A stretch of 64,000 nucleotides of DNA from Gordonia shandongensis DSM 45094 (GCF_000423025.1 NZ_AUHE01000001.1:186001-250000); one strand, 5' to 3'; shown: positions 30,281 to 39,005, counted from the first letter of the stretch. Notes: generated from the sequence alone by a model not told the origin. Program-made: numbers and translations.

Positions 30281-31013
30281 CCGAATCTCGCATCCCGTCG
30301 GCTCCCCGCGCCCGCTCGATGACGTACCGCACCACGAGCAGACCCACGAAGACCGCCATGGCCGTGAACAGCACGGCGTCCGGCGTGAGGACCAGTGCGA
30401 ACCCGAACGCCAGACCGGCCAGCAGCAGCGACGGAACCTGGGCCCGGGTCCGGCAGGCGTCGAGCGTCAAGGTGATGAACAGCGCGCACAGCGCGAACTC
30501 CAGGCCCTCGATCGGACCGGAGAGCAGCGAGCCGATCAGCACCCCGAGCAGACCGCCGCCCACCCAGTACACCTGCAGGGCGACCTGCGCGGCCAGCAGA
30601 CGCGGGTGGGTCCAGGTTCCGGGCGCGGCCGCCGTCACCGCGTACGTCTCGTCGGTCAGCGCGTACACCGAGTACAACCGCGCGAGCCGTCCGCGGACCA
30701 CGCGGAGCGGGAACGAGAGCGCATAGAACACGTGCCGGAAGTTGACCAGCAGTGTGGTCAACGCGATGGTCGCCACCGGCGTGACGGTCGCGATCATGCC
30801 GACCAGCAGCAGTTCCAACGACCCCGCGTAGGCCATGAACGACAGTGCGGGCGCCACCCACCAGGACAGCCCGTGCTGGATCACCAGCAGCCCGAAGGCG
30901 ATGCCGAGCGGAACGATGCCGAGTCCGGCAGGCAGCGACAGCCGCACGCCGGTCACGATCTCCGCGCGGACGCTCGGGTCACGCGTCGTCTCGTGTTCGG
31001 GCGGCGGTGTCAC
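30273..31013 (-). CDS. azlC: AzlC family branched-chain amino acid exporter subunit
   Basis: The 246-aa inner-membrane protein has AzlC hallmarks: SLPAGLGIVPLGIAFGLLV, SFMAYAGSLELLLVGMI, LLVNFRHVFYALSFPLRV and YALTDETYAVT. It forms the BrnFE/AzlCD exporter with the downstream small subunit. The open frame continues upstream to 31334, but that part is antisense to the lipase gene, so GTG 31013 is chosen. The Shine-Dalgarno is poor (GGGGAG is 16 nt away). It follows the lipase gene by 76 nt on the same strand. Confidence 0.86.
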   Translation of the reverse strand: MTPPPEHETTRDPSVRAEIVTGVRLSLPAGLGIVPLGIAFGLLVIQHGLSWWVAPALSFMAYAGSLELLLVGMIATVTPVATIALTTLLVNFRHVFYALSFPLRVVRGRLARLYSVYALTDETYAVTAAAPGTWTHPRLLAAQVALQVYWVGGGLLGVLIGSLLSGPIEGLEFALCALFITLTLDACRTRAQVPSLLLAGLAFGFALVLTPDAVLFTAMAVFVGLLVVRYVIERARGADGMRDSDA

Positions 31014-31089
31014 GAATAGAGCATCGCACAGCTCCCCGGCGGCGACGATCTCCGGCGGCGGGCCCCGGGCCGCCGTCTCGGCATCGGCG

Positions 31090-32241
31090 TCAGAAGCTGA
31101 AGAACCAGGGGTTGCCCGCACAGGTGAGTGCGTCGAACCGCTTCGGGTCCAGGGTGCGCAGCGCGATCGACACCGCTCGCGGCGAGTACGACATGGACAC
31201 GTGATCGGACGTGTCGGCCTCGCAGCCGTCCTGCAGCGTGATGTTCCTGACGTTCCGGTAGCCGCGGATGAACGTGAGGTCGTACGGCGTGGTGACCTCG
31301 TCGTACCGGGAGCCGACGATCGTGTAGTCGACATCCGGGTAGATCCGCCGCTGATCGGGGTCGCGGTAGGGCGGCCGGTTGTTCACATACTTCACGGTCG
31401 GCGAATCGACGGTCTGGTCGATCCCCGCCGATCCGACGAGCAGGGTCACCGGCGCCAGGACGTCGATCCCGATGTTGTTGATCCCCCGCCCGAGGGCGCC
31501 GATGCCCAGGAGGGTGGTCCCGTTGTTGGTGGCCCCGTAGCTGATGAACTCGTCGACCTTGCGATGCCCGTTCCACCGCTTCATCCAGTAGCGGCCGAGA
31601 AGCCCGCCCTGGGAGTGCCCGATGAGATCGATCTTCTCGGCGCCCGTCTTCGCGAGCACCTTGGTGATGTACGGATCGATCTGCTCTGCCGAGCGGCTGA
31701 CCTTCGCCACGCCGTTGGCCCCGGGCAACACGGTGCCCAGGCCGCCGACGTCGAGCAGGTCGGTGCGGCCGTAGTTCGGCGTGAAGACACAGAATCCCGC
31801 CTTCTTCAGCGCGGGTGCGAACGCCGCCCAGTTGTCGTAGGCGTTCTCCCAGGTGCCGTGCAGGAGGACGACGGGGTTCTGTCCGGCCTTGGGCTTGCAG
31901 TTCCAGTCGTTGGCACCCGGGGGCGCGACCCGCGGGTGCACCTGGCTGTAGGCGAAGGCGGGCCAGAAGCCGCGCTGCCGGGGCCCGACGCCGACGGTCG
32001 GCGGGATCGGGGGCAGCTTCCGGGTGGGTCCGGTCCAGTCGGCGTCCGTGGCGAGTCCGTTGACCGCCCGGCGTCCGTCGGGGGAGCCGGCGTTGATGTA
32101 GTCGGTGAGCTGCTGCGCCATGTCGGCGGCGGATGCCGCGGTCGGCGCCGCCTGTGCGGGCCCGACGGCGGGCGGCACGGTCAGCATCGTGATCGCCGAG
32201 GCCGCGGCGACCGCGCCGCGCCACCGGGTTGACACTCTCAT
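31090..32241 (-). CDS. secreted triacylglycerol lipase / esterase
   Basis: The 383-aa secreted lipase has a signal peptide (RGAVAAASAITMLTVPPAVGPAQA). Catalytic features are VVLLHGTWENAYDNW (oxyanion loop), IDLIGHSQGG with the nucleophile Ser, and a His in TSDHVSMSYSP near the C-terminus. It resembles the EstA/Lipase_2 family of actinobacterial secreted lipases. GGGAGGGGAC precedes ATG 32241. Two tandem operator-like repeats lie 25-55 nt upstream of the start, one sharing a 10-mer with the mce operon promoter region, so joint control of lipid hydrolysis and lipid uptake is a reasonable hypothesis. Confidence 0.88.
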   Translation of the reverse strand: MRVSTRWRGAVAAASAITMLTVPPAVGPAQAAPTAASAADMAQQLTDYINAGSPDGRRAVNGLATDADWTGPTRKLPPIPPTVGVGPRQRGFWPAFAYSQVHPRVAPPGANDWNCKPKAGQNPVVLLHGTWENAYDNWAAFAPALKKAGFCVFTPNYGRTDLLDVGGLGTVLPGANGVAKVSRSAEQIDPYITKVLAKTGAEKIDLIGHSQGGLLGRYWMKRWNGHRKVDEFISYGATNNGTTLLGIGALGRGINNIGIDVLAPVTLLVGSAGIDQTVDSPTVKYVNNRPPYRDPDQRRIYPDVDYTIVGSRYDEVTTPYDLTFIRGYRNVRNITLQDGCEADTSDHVSMSYSPRAVSIALRTLDPKRFDALTCAGNPWFFSF

Positions 32242-32265
32242 CGTCGACCGTCCCCTCCCGCTACA

Positions 32266-32296
32266 TTACTCGTTAGTAACCTTACAATTGAGTAAG
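32266..32296. promoter_or_regulatory. two tandem operator-like inverted repeats before the lipase gene
   Basis: TTACTCGTTAGTAA (32266-32279) and TTACAATTGAGTAA (32282-32295) are two TTACN-type palindromes with 4-nt centres, 16 bp apart centre to centre. This A+T-rich pocket stands out in the G+C-rich flank. The first contains CGTTAGTAAC, also found in the mce promoter region. Confidence 0.65.
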
Positions 32297-32337
32297 AACG
32301 TTAGACCTGGATCACACCCGCGTCAAGACGTGCCTCG

Positions 32338-32405
32338 GCACCGACACTCCACAGCACCGACACTCCACAGCACCGCCGAAAACCACAGCACCGCCGAAAA
32401 CCACA
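32338..32405. repeat. tandem repeats 2x16 bp plus 2x18 bp
   Basis: GCACCGACACTCCACA is repeated at 32338-32353 and 32354-32369. GCACCGCCGAAAACCACA is repeated at 32370-32387 and 32388-32405. They lie downstream of the rplA terminator in its direction of transcription and supply several T-runs on that strand. Confidence 0.9.
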
Positions 32406-32439
32406 GGGCGCCTCCCGCATGTGCGGGAGGCGCCCTGTG
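32402..32439 (-). terminator. terminator of the rplK-rplA unit
   Basis: The 17-bp perfect stem (arms 32402-32418 and 32423-32439) with a 4-nt loop starts 41 nt beyond the rplA stop. It is followed on the minus strand by GGTTTTC. Confidence 0.88.
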
Positions 32440-32480
32440 AGATCTGATCGAAGCCGCCCCGAGAGATCGGGTCCGGCGGA

Positions 32481-33197
32481 TCAGGCCTGCGGGACCTCGG
32501 TGAAGTTACGTGAGACCTGCGGGTCCACCGGGATGCCCGGGCCCGAGTTGGTCGACACGGTGACCTTCTTGACGTAGCGACCCTTCGCCGCCGACGGCTT
32601 GGCGCGCATGATCTCGTCGTACGCGGCACCGTAGTTCTCGGCGAGCTTGGCGACGTCGAACGACGCCTTCCCGATCACGAAGTGCAGGTTCGCGGCCTTG
32701 TCGACGCGGAAGTTGATCTTGCCGCCCTTGATGTCGTTGACGGCCTTCGTCACGTCCATCGTCACGGTGCCGGTCTTCGGGTTCGGCATCAGTCCGCGCG
32801 GGCCCAGAACGCGGGCGATCCGGCCGACCTTCGCCATCTGATCCGGCGTCGCGATCGCGGCGTCGAAGTCGAGCCAACCGCCCTGGATCTTCTCGATCAG
32901 GTCCTCGGCGCCCACCTCGTCGGCGCCCGCGGCCGCGGCCTCGGTGGCCTTGTCGCCGGCGGCGAACACGATCACGCGCGCCGTCTTACCGGTGCCGTGC
33001 GGCAGGTTGACGGTGCCGCGGACCATCTGGTCGGCCTTGCGCGGGTCGACGCCCAAGCGGACGGCGACCTCGACGGTGGAGTCCGTGTTCTTCGACGACG
33101 TCTCCTTCGCGAGTTCCACAGCCTCCAGCGGACTGTAGAGCTTGTCGCGATCGATCTTCTCTGCGGCGGCCCGGTAGGCCTTGCTGTTCTTGCTCAT
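32481..33197 (-). CDS. rplA: 50S ribosomal protein L1
   Basis: The 238-aa L1 protein binds 23S rRNA at the mobile L1 stalk near the E site. Typical sequence includes [25 protein letters not shown] (here [14 protein letters not shown]), [16 protein letters not shown] and [21 protein letters not shown]. Length matches the family (about 235 aa). It follows rplK with a 98-nt gap on the same strand and ends before a strong terminator. Confidence 0.98.
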   Translation of the reverse strand: MSKNSKAYRAAAEKIDRDKLYSPLEAVELAKETSSKNTDSTVEVAVRLGVDPRKADQMVRGTVNLPHGTGKTARVIVFAAGDKATEAAAAGADEVGAEDLIEKIQGGWLDFDAAIATPDQMAKVGRIARVLGPRGLMPNPKTGTVTMDVTKAVNDIKGGKINFRVDKAANLHFVIGKASFDVAKLAENYGAAYDEIMRAKPSAAKGRYVKKVTVSTNSGPGIPVDPQVSRNFTEVPQA

Positions 33198-33295
33198 GGT
33201 GCTCTGTTCCTTCTCCCCGTCGATACGGGAGTCAGTGGTGACTGGGCCGAGCGCGGCCCTCCCACAGGTGTTCGGTGATGTGTCCGGCGGAGCCG

Positions 33296-33730
33296 TCAGC
33301 CCTCGACCGTGATGCCCATCGACCGTGCGGTGCCGGCGATGATCTTCGCGGCGGCGTCCGTGTCGTTGGCGTTCAGGTCCTCGGCCTTGGTCTTGGCGAT
33401 CTCACGGACCTGGTCCATGGTCACCTTGCCGACCTTGTTGACGTGCGGCTCGCCCGAGCCCTTCTGCTGATTGGCCGCCTTGAGCAGCAGCTTGGCCGCC
33501 GGCGGGGTCTTCAGCTTGAAGTCGAACGAGCGGTCTTCGTACACGAAGATCTCGACCGGGATGACGTTGCCGCGCTGCGATTCGGTCGCCGCGTTGTACG
33601 CCTTGCAGAACTCCATGATGTTCACGCCGTGCTGACCGAGCGCCGGACCCACGGGGGGCGCCGGGTTGGCCTGGCCCGCCTGGATCTGGAGCTTGATGAT
33701 CCCGGCGATCTTCTTCTTCTTGGGAGGCAT
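33296..33730 (-). CDS. rplK: 50S ribosomal protein L11
   Basis: The 144-aa L11 protein is part of the GTPase-associated centre. The start [19 protein letters not shown] and the motif [18 protein letters not shown] are diagnostic, with the flexible Pro-rich N-terminal domain followed by the rRNA-binding C-terminal domain ([18 protein letters not shown]). ATG 33730 has AAAAGGA upstream. The reading frame continues upstream into the nusG region as a shadow and is rejected there. Confidence 0.98.
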
Positions 33731-33801
33731 CTCTCTTGTCCTTTTTCCTACAGATCCGCGCACGCTGGATACGCGGAAGTCTCGTTGTGCCGGTCGGGAG
33801 C

Positions 33802-34638
33802 CTAGAGCTTCTCGACCTGGTTGAAGCCGAGCTCGACCGGCGTCTCGCGGCCGAAGATCGACACCAGCACCTTCACCTTGCGCTGCTCGGTGTTGACCTC
33901 GCTGATCGACGCGGGCAGGGTCGCGAACGGCCCGTCCATGACGGTGACCGACTCGCCGACCTCGAAGTCGACCTCGACGAGGTTGCCCGCCGCAGCGGCG
34001 GCAGCCTCGACGCTCTCGCCCGCGGCGGCCGCGGCCTTGGCGGCCTCGGCCTTGCGGACCTCGGCGCGCGGCAGCAGGAACTGCAGCACCTCCTTGAGCG
34101 ACAGCGGCGACGGGCGCGACGTCGTCATACCGATGAAACCGGTGACGCCCGGGGTGTTGCGGACGGCGCTCCACGACTCGTCGTTGAGATCCATCCGCAC
34201 CAGGATGTAGCCGGGAAGGACCTTGCGGTTGACCTTCTTCGGCTGACCGTTCTTGATCTCGGTGACCTCTTCGGTGGGAACTTCCACCTGGAAGATGTAG
34301 TCGCCGACGTCGAGGTTCTGCACGCGGGTCTCGAGGTTGGTCTTCACCTTGTTCTCGTACCCCGCGTAGGAGTGGATGACATACCAGTCACCCGGCGCGC
34401 GGCGCAGTTCGGCCTTCAGCTTGGCGACGGGGTCGACTTCCTGCTCCGACTCCTGCTCGCCCTCGGCGTCCGCCGCGACGGTGTCGTCGGCGGCAGCGGT
34501 GTCGGCACCGGCGTCGCTCGCCCCGTCCTGCGTGACCCCGTCCTGCGTGACCCCGTCCTGCGTGACCTCTGCCTGCGTGGCCTCGGGGGTCGCGTCACCG
34601 GTCTCCGGCGATTCGATCTCATTCTCCGGGGTGCTCAC
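33802..34638 (-). CDS. nusG: transcription termination/antitermination protein NusG
   Basis: The 278-aa NusG starts at GTG 34638. The first 80 or so residues are an acidic Thr/Glu/Asp-rich extension with a five-residue repeat (three copies of GVTQD). Then come the NGN domain ([30 protein letters not shown]) and the KOW domain ([13 protein letters not shown]). It couples RNA polymerase with Rho or the ribosome (family knowledge). The N-terminal extension is typical of actinobacteria, but its repeats are encoded by three exact 15-bp copies near 34522-34566. It is 54 nt after secE. Confidence 0.97.
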   Translation of the reverse strand: MSTPENEIESPETGDATPEATQAEVTQDGVTQDGVTQDGASDAGADTAAADDTVAADAEGEQESEQEVDPVAKLKAELRRAPGDWYVIHSYAGYENKVKTNLETRVQNLDVGDYIFQVEVPTEEVTEIKNGQPKKVNRKVLPGYILVRMDLNDESWSAVRNTPGVTGFIGMTTSRPSPLSLKEVLQFLLPRAEVRKAEAAKAAAAAGESVEAAAAAAGNLVEVDFEVGESVTVMDGPFATLPASISEVNTEQRKVKVLVSIFGRETPVELGFNQVEKL

Positions 34639-34692
34639 TGCCCCACGCTCCTTCGTTGGTCACTCGGGCCGGTGAGCCCGCTGTCATGCCTG

Positions 34693-35085
34693 TCAGCCGA
34701 ACACCAGCAGAGTCAGCTTGGCGAAGCCGATGTCCAGTCCCGAGACGATCGCCGTCAGGATCACCACGAACACGAAGACCGCGATCGTGTAGGTGATCAT
34801 CTCGTTGCGCGTCGGCCAGATGACCTTGCGCAGCTCCGAGATCACCTGCTTCAGGAAGATCCAGATCCGCATGAACGGGTTGCGCGTCGTGCTCGCTTCC
34901 GTCGTCGTGCGGGTGCTGGTCCGGTCGGCCACGGCGGTGGCCGAACCGGCGCCCGCCGCGCGACGGCCACGGGCCGACCGCTTGCCGCTGGGACGCAGTT
35001 CAGTGGCGTCGGACTGTTCCAGGTCGTCGTTGTCGATCACCTGATCGTCATCGACGCCGGGAGCCTTGCGATCACGCTTGGCCAC
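34693..35085 (-). CDS. secE: preprotein translocase subunit SecE
   Basis: The 130-aa SecE has a charged N-terminal extension (KRDRKAPGVDDDQ and an Arg/Ala-rich stretch) and one conserved C-terminal helix region. The amphipathic segment FLKQVISELRKVIWPTRNEM precedes the transmembrane helix IAVFVFVVILTAIVSGLD. SecE clamps SecY in the membrane. GTG 35085 is chosen because the frame upstream runs into the tRNA-Trp gene. The order secE-nusG-rplK-rplA is the classic arrangement. Confidence 0.94.
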   Translation of the reverse strand: MAKRDRKAPGVDDDQVIDNDDLEQSDATELRPSGKRSARGRRAAGAGSATAVADRTSTRTTTEASTTRNPFMRIWIFLKQVISELRKVIWPTRNEMITYTIAVFVFVVILTAIVSGLDIGFAKLTLLVFG

Positions 35086-35124
35086 CTTCTCACCGATCCC
35101 TTCGTCTGCTGGTGCCCCGATGGG

Positions 35125-35197
<73 letters not shown>

Positions 35198-35340
35198 TCG
35201 CGCGGACCCGTCGACCCGCACGTGTCCGAGCCTAACAACACCAACGCGCCACCCTCAGGGCAGCGCGCAAGTCGAGAGAACATCAGACTCAGTCAGTGTA
35301 GAGCAAAGCCGCCGCTCGCCCCAACTCGCACGCAGCGAAG

Positions 35341-36432
35341 TCAGTTGAACTGGACCTTCGCCTGCGCCCGACCGAAGATCTTGCGGTCGCCCTGCTTGCC
35401 GACGAGTGCGATCACGCCGCGTCGCGTCTCCGGGTCGAGCGATTTGATCCGTCCGGTGAAGTCGACGTGCGCGGCCCCCACCGGGGGAACGTACACCGGG
35501 CTGGTGAAACGCACGTTGTACTCGTAGATCGCTCCGGGGTCGCCGACGAAGGCGCCGAGCACGCTCGCCCCGAGCCCCATCGTCTGCATGCCGTGCGCGA
35601 CCACGCTCTCGAGTCCGAGCGCGCGGGCCACCTCCGGCGAGAAGTGGATCGGATTCGGGTCGCCCGCCACGCCCGCATAGTTGACGAGGTTCCCCAGAGT
35701 CAGGGACTTGGTGACCACCGGCAGCTCCTGGCCGACCTCGAGGGTGTCGAAGTCGATCGCGCCGTACGCCTTGGGCTCCACCGCGGGGTCGGGGTCGTCG
35801 TACCGGTCGAACGGGCCGAACACGGTCTTCCCGACGGCCGGCGTCGAGTCGACGTGCATCATCACGTCGCCGAGGGTGGCCACCAGATCCGGGTCGACGT
35901 CCGCGGCGGCCCGCGCCACCACCGACGTGTGCGTGGTCATGACCGGCTCGTCGTACTGGTTCCAGATGATGTTCTTGCTGACCAGGAGATCGGCTCCCAT
36001 CGACTGCCGGAACGATTCGAGCGAGACGTCGCACACCAGGCGGTCGCCGAGACGGATCGGCTGGTGGAACTCCAGACGCTGGTCGGTCTGCATGATCTGC
36101 CACATGTCGTAGCCGGTGATGACGTCCTCGAAGAGGCGTCGCTGCGCGATCAGCCCGAGCACCGACACGAAGGTCGGCGCGGCGATCATCGTCTCGTGGC
36201 CGGCGGTCACGGCGGCGTCGATGTCCCAGTAGACGGGGTGATCGTCCTGGACGGCGCGCGCGTGCTTGCGGATCTCCTGGCGTCCGACCTCGTAGTAGTC
36301 GTCCACCGTGTAGGTGAAGCCCACCAACGACTTCGTGTGCTCGGCGACCTCCTGCGCCGTCAACTCTCCGGACTGCAGGGCCTCGATGGCCGAGATTGTC
36401 TGCGCATCGCATTCATCGACGATCGCCGTCAT
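35341..36432 (-). CDS. hadAB: fused (3R)-hydroxyacyl-ACP dehydratase HadA/HadB
   Basis: The 363-aa protein joins two hot-dog domains that are separate genes in M. tuberculosis. The N-terminal half (FTYTVDDYYEVGRQEIRKHA; then APTFVSVLG) resembles the substrate-binding HadA. The C-terminal MaoC-like half carries the hydratase motif AGDPNPIHF (Asp and His, about residue 255) of HadB. It dehydrates beta-hydroxyacyl-ACP in the FAS-II system that elongates mycolic acid chains (family knowledge). ATG 36432 is preferred over GTG 36441, with GAGAGG at proper distance. No hadC follows; tRNA-Trp comes next. It is the target family of thiacetazone and isoxyl in mycobacteria. Confidence 0.93.
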   Translation of the reverse strand: MTAIVDECDAQTISAIEALQSGELTAQEVAEHTKSLVGFTYTVDDYYEVGRQEIRKHARAVQDDHPVYWDIDAAVTAGHETMIAAPTFVSVLGLIAQRRLFEDVITGYDMWQIMQTDQRLEFHQPIRLGDRLVCDVSLESFRQSMGADLLVSKNIIWNQYDEPVMTTHTSVVARAAADVDPDLVATLGDVMMHVDSTPAVGKTVFGPFDRYDDPDPAVEPKAYGAIDFDTLEVGQELPVVTKSLTLGNLVNYAGVAGDPNPIHFSPEVARALGLESVVAHGMQTMGLGASVLGAFVGDPGAIYEYNVRFTSPVYVPPVGAAHVDFTGRIKSLDPETRRGVIALVGKQGDRKIFGRAQAKVQFN

Positions 36433-36525
36433 CTTCCACACACCTCTCGCGCGGCATCCACCTGCCGCTCACACTCACGATTCGACCAGACGATTCTGCG
36501 CCCCCGCCGGCCCGAGGACAATGCA

Positions 36526-36562
36526 GAAGCGGGACAACTCACACTGTGAGCTGTCCCGCTTC
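36526..36562 (-). terminator. long hairpin between rpmG and hadAB
   Basis: GAAGCGGGACA (36526-36536) pairs with TGTCCCGCTTC (36552-36562). An inner CTCAC/GTGAG stem closes a 3-nt loop after one mismatch. No T-run follows, but the hairpin is long enough to separate the rpmG and hadAB transcripts. Confidence 0.65.
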
Positions 36563-36603
36563 GGTACAGGTCTGTCGGCCGTCACGGCCGCACCACTATG
36601 CCG

Positions 36604-36622
36604 GCCACCCGCTTCGGGTGGC
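36604..36622 (-). terminator. 8-bp GC hairpin just after rpmG
   Basis: GCCACCCG and CGGGTGGC flank a 3-nt loop, 17 nt beyond the rpmG stop. It lacks a T-run and may act with the hairpin at 36526-36562. Confidence 0.5.
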
Positions 36623-36639
36623 GGCGCAGTGGCGACGCG

Positions 36640-36807
36640 TCAGCGCGATTCCTTGTGGTTCTCGTGCTTGCCGCAGTTCGGGCAGAACTTCTTGATCTCG
36701 AGACGATCGGGATCGTTGCGACGATTCTTCTTGGTGATGTAGTTGCGGTGCTTGCACACCTCACACGCCAAGGTGATCTTGGGCCGCACATCGGTTGACG
36801 AAGCCAC
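36640..36807 (-). CDS. rpmG: 50S ribosomal protein L33, zinc-ribbon form
   Basis: The 55-aa L33 carries CEVC and CPNC zinc-ribbon pairs, so it is the Zn-binding (C+) type. Its basic stretch [18 protein letters not shown] is typical. GTG 36807 gives the usual [11 protein letters not shown]-terminus. The order tRNA genes, rpmG, hadAB, tRNA-Trp, secE matches M. tuberculosis around rpmG2. Confidence 0.95.
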   Translation of the reverse strand: MASSTDVRPKITLACEVCKHRNYITKKNRRNDPDRLEIKKFCPNCGKHENHKESR

Positions 36808-36914
36808 GTTGTTGCCTACTTTCGCGTCTTGCAGTTCTTCGGACCCACGCTTTGAGGCCCGCAGTCCCACCGGCGTAGGCGGTGTTCGGGCTCGAAGCCG
36901 AGCTCGAGGATGTG

Positions 36915-36988
36915 TAGCGGTGGGGGGACTCGATCCCCCGACCTCACGATTATGAGTCGTGCGCTCTAACCAGCTGAGCTACACCGCC
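36915..36988 (-). tRNA. tRNA-Met (CAT anticodon, elongator type)
   Basis: A 74-nt cloverleaf: acceptor GGCGGTG pairs with CACCGCT (with a G-U first pair), D-arm TAGCTCAGCTGG, anticodon loop CTCATAA, T-arm GTCGGGGGATCGAGTCCCCC. CCA is not encoded. The paired first base argues against the initiator form. Confidence 0.95.
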
Positions 36989-37030
36989 TTGCTGTTCAGC
37001 CCCGACCGCCTGGGCGGCCCGGACCGAGCG

Positions 37031-37103
37031 AGCCCCCTGACGGAATCGAACCGTCGACCTTTTCCTTACCATGGAAACGCTCTGCCGACTGAGCTAAGGG
37101 GGC
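37031..37103 (-). tRNA. tRNA-Thr (GGT anticodon)
   Basis: A 73-nt cloverleaf: acceptor GCCCCCT/AGGGGGC, D-arm TAGCTCAGTCGG, anticodon stem TTTCC/GGAAA with loop ATGGTAA, T-loop GTTCGATTC. The discriminator base is U, as often in threonine tRNAs. CCA is not encoded. Confidence 0.96.
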
Positions 37104-37216
37104 GTGCACCCGGATCGGATCACTCCGTTCCGAAGAGCCTCAGCGAGCTTACACAGCGGCCTCGGCTTTGACCAAAAGCACTGGTCTCACCGCGGCGACG
37201 CCGTACGAGTCCGCAG

Positions 37217-37297
37217 TGGCAGATGAAGGATTCGAACCTTCGAAGCTTTCGCGACGGATTTACAATCCGCTCCCTTTGGCCGCTCGGGCAATCTGCC
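37217..37297 (-). tRNA. tRNA-Tyr (GTA anticodon)
   Basis: An 81-nt class II tRNA with acceptor GGCAGAT, anticodon loop CTGTAAA-like around GTA and an extended variable arm (GTCGCGAAAGCTTCG). The order Tyr-Thr-Met-rpmG is conserved with M. tuberculosis. Confidence 0.96.
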
Positions 37298-37408
37298 GTG
37301 TCGCCGTTCCTCGACGCCGCCGCACACGGGTGCGCGGCCTCGAAAGCAACGGGAACCATAATACGACGACGTCCCCCGACGGATGCAAATCACCAGTTCA
37401 GCGCACTG

Positions 37409-37414
37409 TAGGGT
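37409..37414 (+). promoter_or_regulatory. -10 box of leaderless yajQ
   Basis: TAGGGT ends 6 nt before ATG 37421. No separate Shine-Dalgarno can be placed, so transcription probably starts at the ATG. The same hexamer precedes two other genes in this window at the same distance. Confidence 0.5.
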
Positions 37415-37420
37415 GAGGGC

Positions 37421-37912
37421 ATGGCTGACTCATCGTTCGACATCGTGAGCAAGATCGACCGCCAGGAGGTCGACAACGCACTGAACCAGGCGGGTAAGGA
37501 GCTCTCGCAGCGGTATGACTTCCGCGGCACCAACACCACCGTCGAGTGGTCTGGTGAGGACAAGATCGTCCTCACCTCCGACGCGCAGGAGCGCGCGCTC
37601 GCCGGCCTGGAGGTGTTCAAGGAGAAGCTGATCCGCCGCGACATCTCCCTCAAGGCGTTCGACGCGGGCGAGCCGGTCGCGTCGGGCAAGACCTTCAAGA
37701 TCACAGGCGAACTCGTCCAGGGCATCGACTCCGAGCACGCCAAGAAGATCTCGAAGAAGATCCGCGACGAGGGGCCGAAGGGAGTCAAGGCGCAGATCCA
37801 GGGGGACGAGCTGCGCGTCTCATCGAAGAAGCGTGACGACCTTCAGGCCGTCATCGCGTTGCTCAAGGGTGAGGACTTCGGCATCGCCCTGCAGTTCGTC
37901 AACTACCGCTGA
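37421..37912 (+). CDS. yajQ: YajQ family cyclic di-GMP-binding-type protein
   Basis: The 163-aa protein has the YajQ fold sequence: [48 protein letters not shown], and the end [12 protein letters not shown]. Homologues bind nucleotides, c-di-GMP in some proteobacteria; its role in actinobacteria is not settled. The gene is plus-strand, divergent from the tRNA cluster, apparently leaderless, and convergent with htpX. A 17-bp tandem duplication covers its stop codon. Confidence 0.93.
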   Translation: MADSSFDIVSKIDRQEVDNALNQAGKELSQRYDFRGTNTTVEWSGEDKIVLTSDAQERALAGLEVFKEKLIRRDISLKAFDAGEPVASGKTFKITGELVQGIDSEHAKKISKKIRDEGPKGVKAQIQGDELRVSSKKRDDLQAVIALLKGEDFGIALQFVNYR

Positions 37913-37945
37913 CCGTCGACAACCGCTGACCGTCGACAACCGCTG
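37906..37945. repeat. 17-bp tandem repeat across the yajQ stop codon
   Basis: CCGCTGACCGTCGACAA is repeated at 37906-37922 and 37923-37939, with a partial third copy after. The first copy includes the yajQ TGA stop. It fills the 37-nt gap to htpX. Confidence 0.9.
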
Positions 37946-37949
37946 AACG

Positions 37950-38819
37950 TCAGTACCGCTGGCCGCCGTTGCGCGCCATCTCTTCCAGACGCGCGATGCG
38001 GTCGGCGGTCGGCGGGTGCGTCGAGAAGAATCGCGACAGCTTCTCCCCAGCCCGGAACGGGCTGGAGATCATCAGATGCGACTGGTTGGCCAGTTCGGGG
38101 GTCGGCGGGAGGGGCGCGGCCGCGATGCCGCCGGAGATCTTCGACAACGCCGACGCCAGCGCCAGGGGGTCGCCGGTGAGTTCGGCGCCCGAGGCGTCGG
38201 CCTGGTATTCCCGAGCCCGCGACACCGACATCTGGATCACCATCGCCGACACGGGACCGAGGACCGCGATGAGGATCATCGCGATCGGGCTGGGTCCGTT
38301 GTCGCGGTTCCCGCCGAACATGCCCATCCACATCGCCATGTTCGCCAGTCCGCTGATGACCGCGGCCATCGCTCCGGCGATCGAGCTGATCAGGATGTCG
38401 CGGTTGTAGACGTGCGACAGTTCGTGGCCGAGGACCGCGCGCAGTTCTCGTTCGGTGAGCAGGTCCATGATCCCCGATGTGCAGCAGACGGCCGCGTTCT
38501 TCGGGTTGCGGCCGGTCGCGAAGGCGTTGGGCGACTCGGTGGGGCTGATGTAGAGCGCGGGCATCGGCTGGTGCGCGTCGGTCGCCAGTTCGCGCACGAT
38601 CCGGTACAGCGCCGGCGCCTGCACTTCGGTGACCGGTTGCGCGTGCATCGCGCGCAGCGAGAGTTTGGCGCTGTTGAAGTACGCGTACCCGTTCATCGCG
38701 ACGGCCAGGACGATGGACCCGATGAGGATCAGACGGTTGCCGAATGCGGCGCCGATGCCGACGATGATCGCCGACATCAGCCCCATCAGGGCCGCCGTCT
38801 TGAGTCCGTTGAAGTGCAT
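37950..38819 (-). CDS. htpX: zinc metalloprotease HtpX
   Basis: The 289-aa M48 membrane protease has the zinc motif HELSH at residues 132-136 and a conserved downstream Glu region ([12 protein letters not shown]). Transmembrane segments lie at residues 10-45 and around 145-195. It degrades damaged membrane proteins in the cytoplasmic membrane (family knowledge). GAGGTGG precedes ATG 38819. It is convergent with yajQ. M. tuberculosis has the same neighbourhood (yajQ, htpX, grcC1, menJ). Confidence 0.95.
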   Translation of the reverse strand: MHFNGLKTAALMGLMSAIIVGIGAAFGNRLILIGSIVLAVAMNGYAYFNSAKLSLRAMHAQPVTEVQAPALYRIVRELATDAHQPMPALYISPTESPNAFATGRNPKNAAVCCTSGIMDLLTERELRAVLGHELSHVYNRDILISSIAGAMAAVISGLANMAMWMGMFGGNRDNGPSPIAMILIAVLGPVSAMVIQMSVSRAREYQADASGAELTGDPLALASALSKISGGIAAAPLPPTPELANQSHLMISSPFRAGEKLSRFFSTHPPTADRIARLEEMARNGGQRY

Positions 38820-38930
38820 GCCACCTCGCTAGCAGAAAACGCTGTCACGAGTGAAACGTCGAACCGCGCCCCCGAGTTCCCGCACCACCGGTTCCCGCGT
38901 CACTCCCGGGTTCCTGCGTCAGCCGAGCAC

Positions 38931-38958
38931 AGCCGCGGACGGTCGAACGGCCGCGGCT
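38931..38958 (-). terminator. hairpin after the polyprenyl synthase gene
   Basis: AGCCGCGG (38931-38938) and CCGCGGCT (38951-38958) enclose a 12-nt loop, extended by GAGC/GCTC with a 2-nt bulge. It lies about 50 nt after the stop at 39006. Flanking copies of GTTGACGCGGGA and reversed relatives surround it. No clear T-run. Confidence 0.55.
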
Positions 38959-39005
38959 GCTCCCCGTTGACGCGGGAGGGGTGGTTGACGCGGGACAGGG
39001 GTGGG

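Noticed and set aside
31014..31334. 107-residue N-terminal extension of azlC
   Set aside because: It is Ser/Thr/Arg-rich, lies antisense to and within the lipase gene frame region, and exceeds the family length.
32338..32405. short direct repeats as a possible CRISPR array
   Set aside because: The units are contiguous with no spacers and only two copies each; no cas genes are present in the window.
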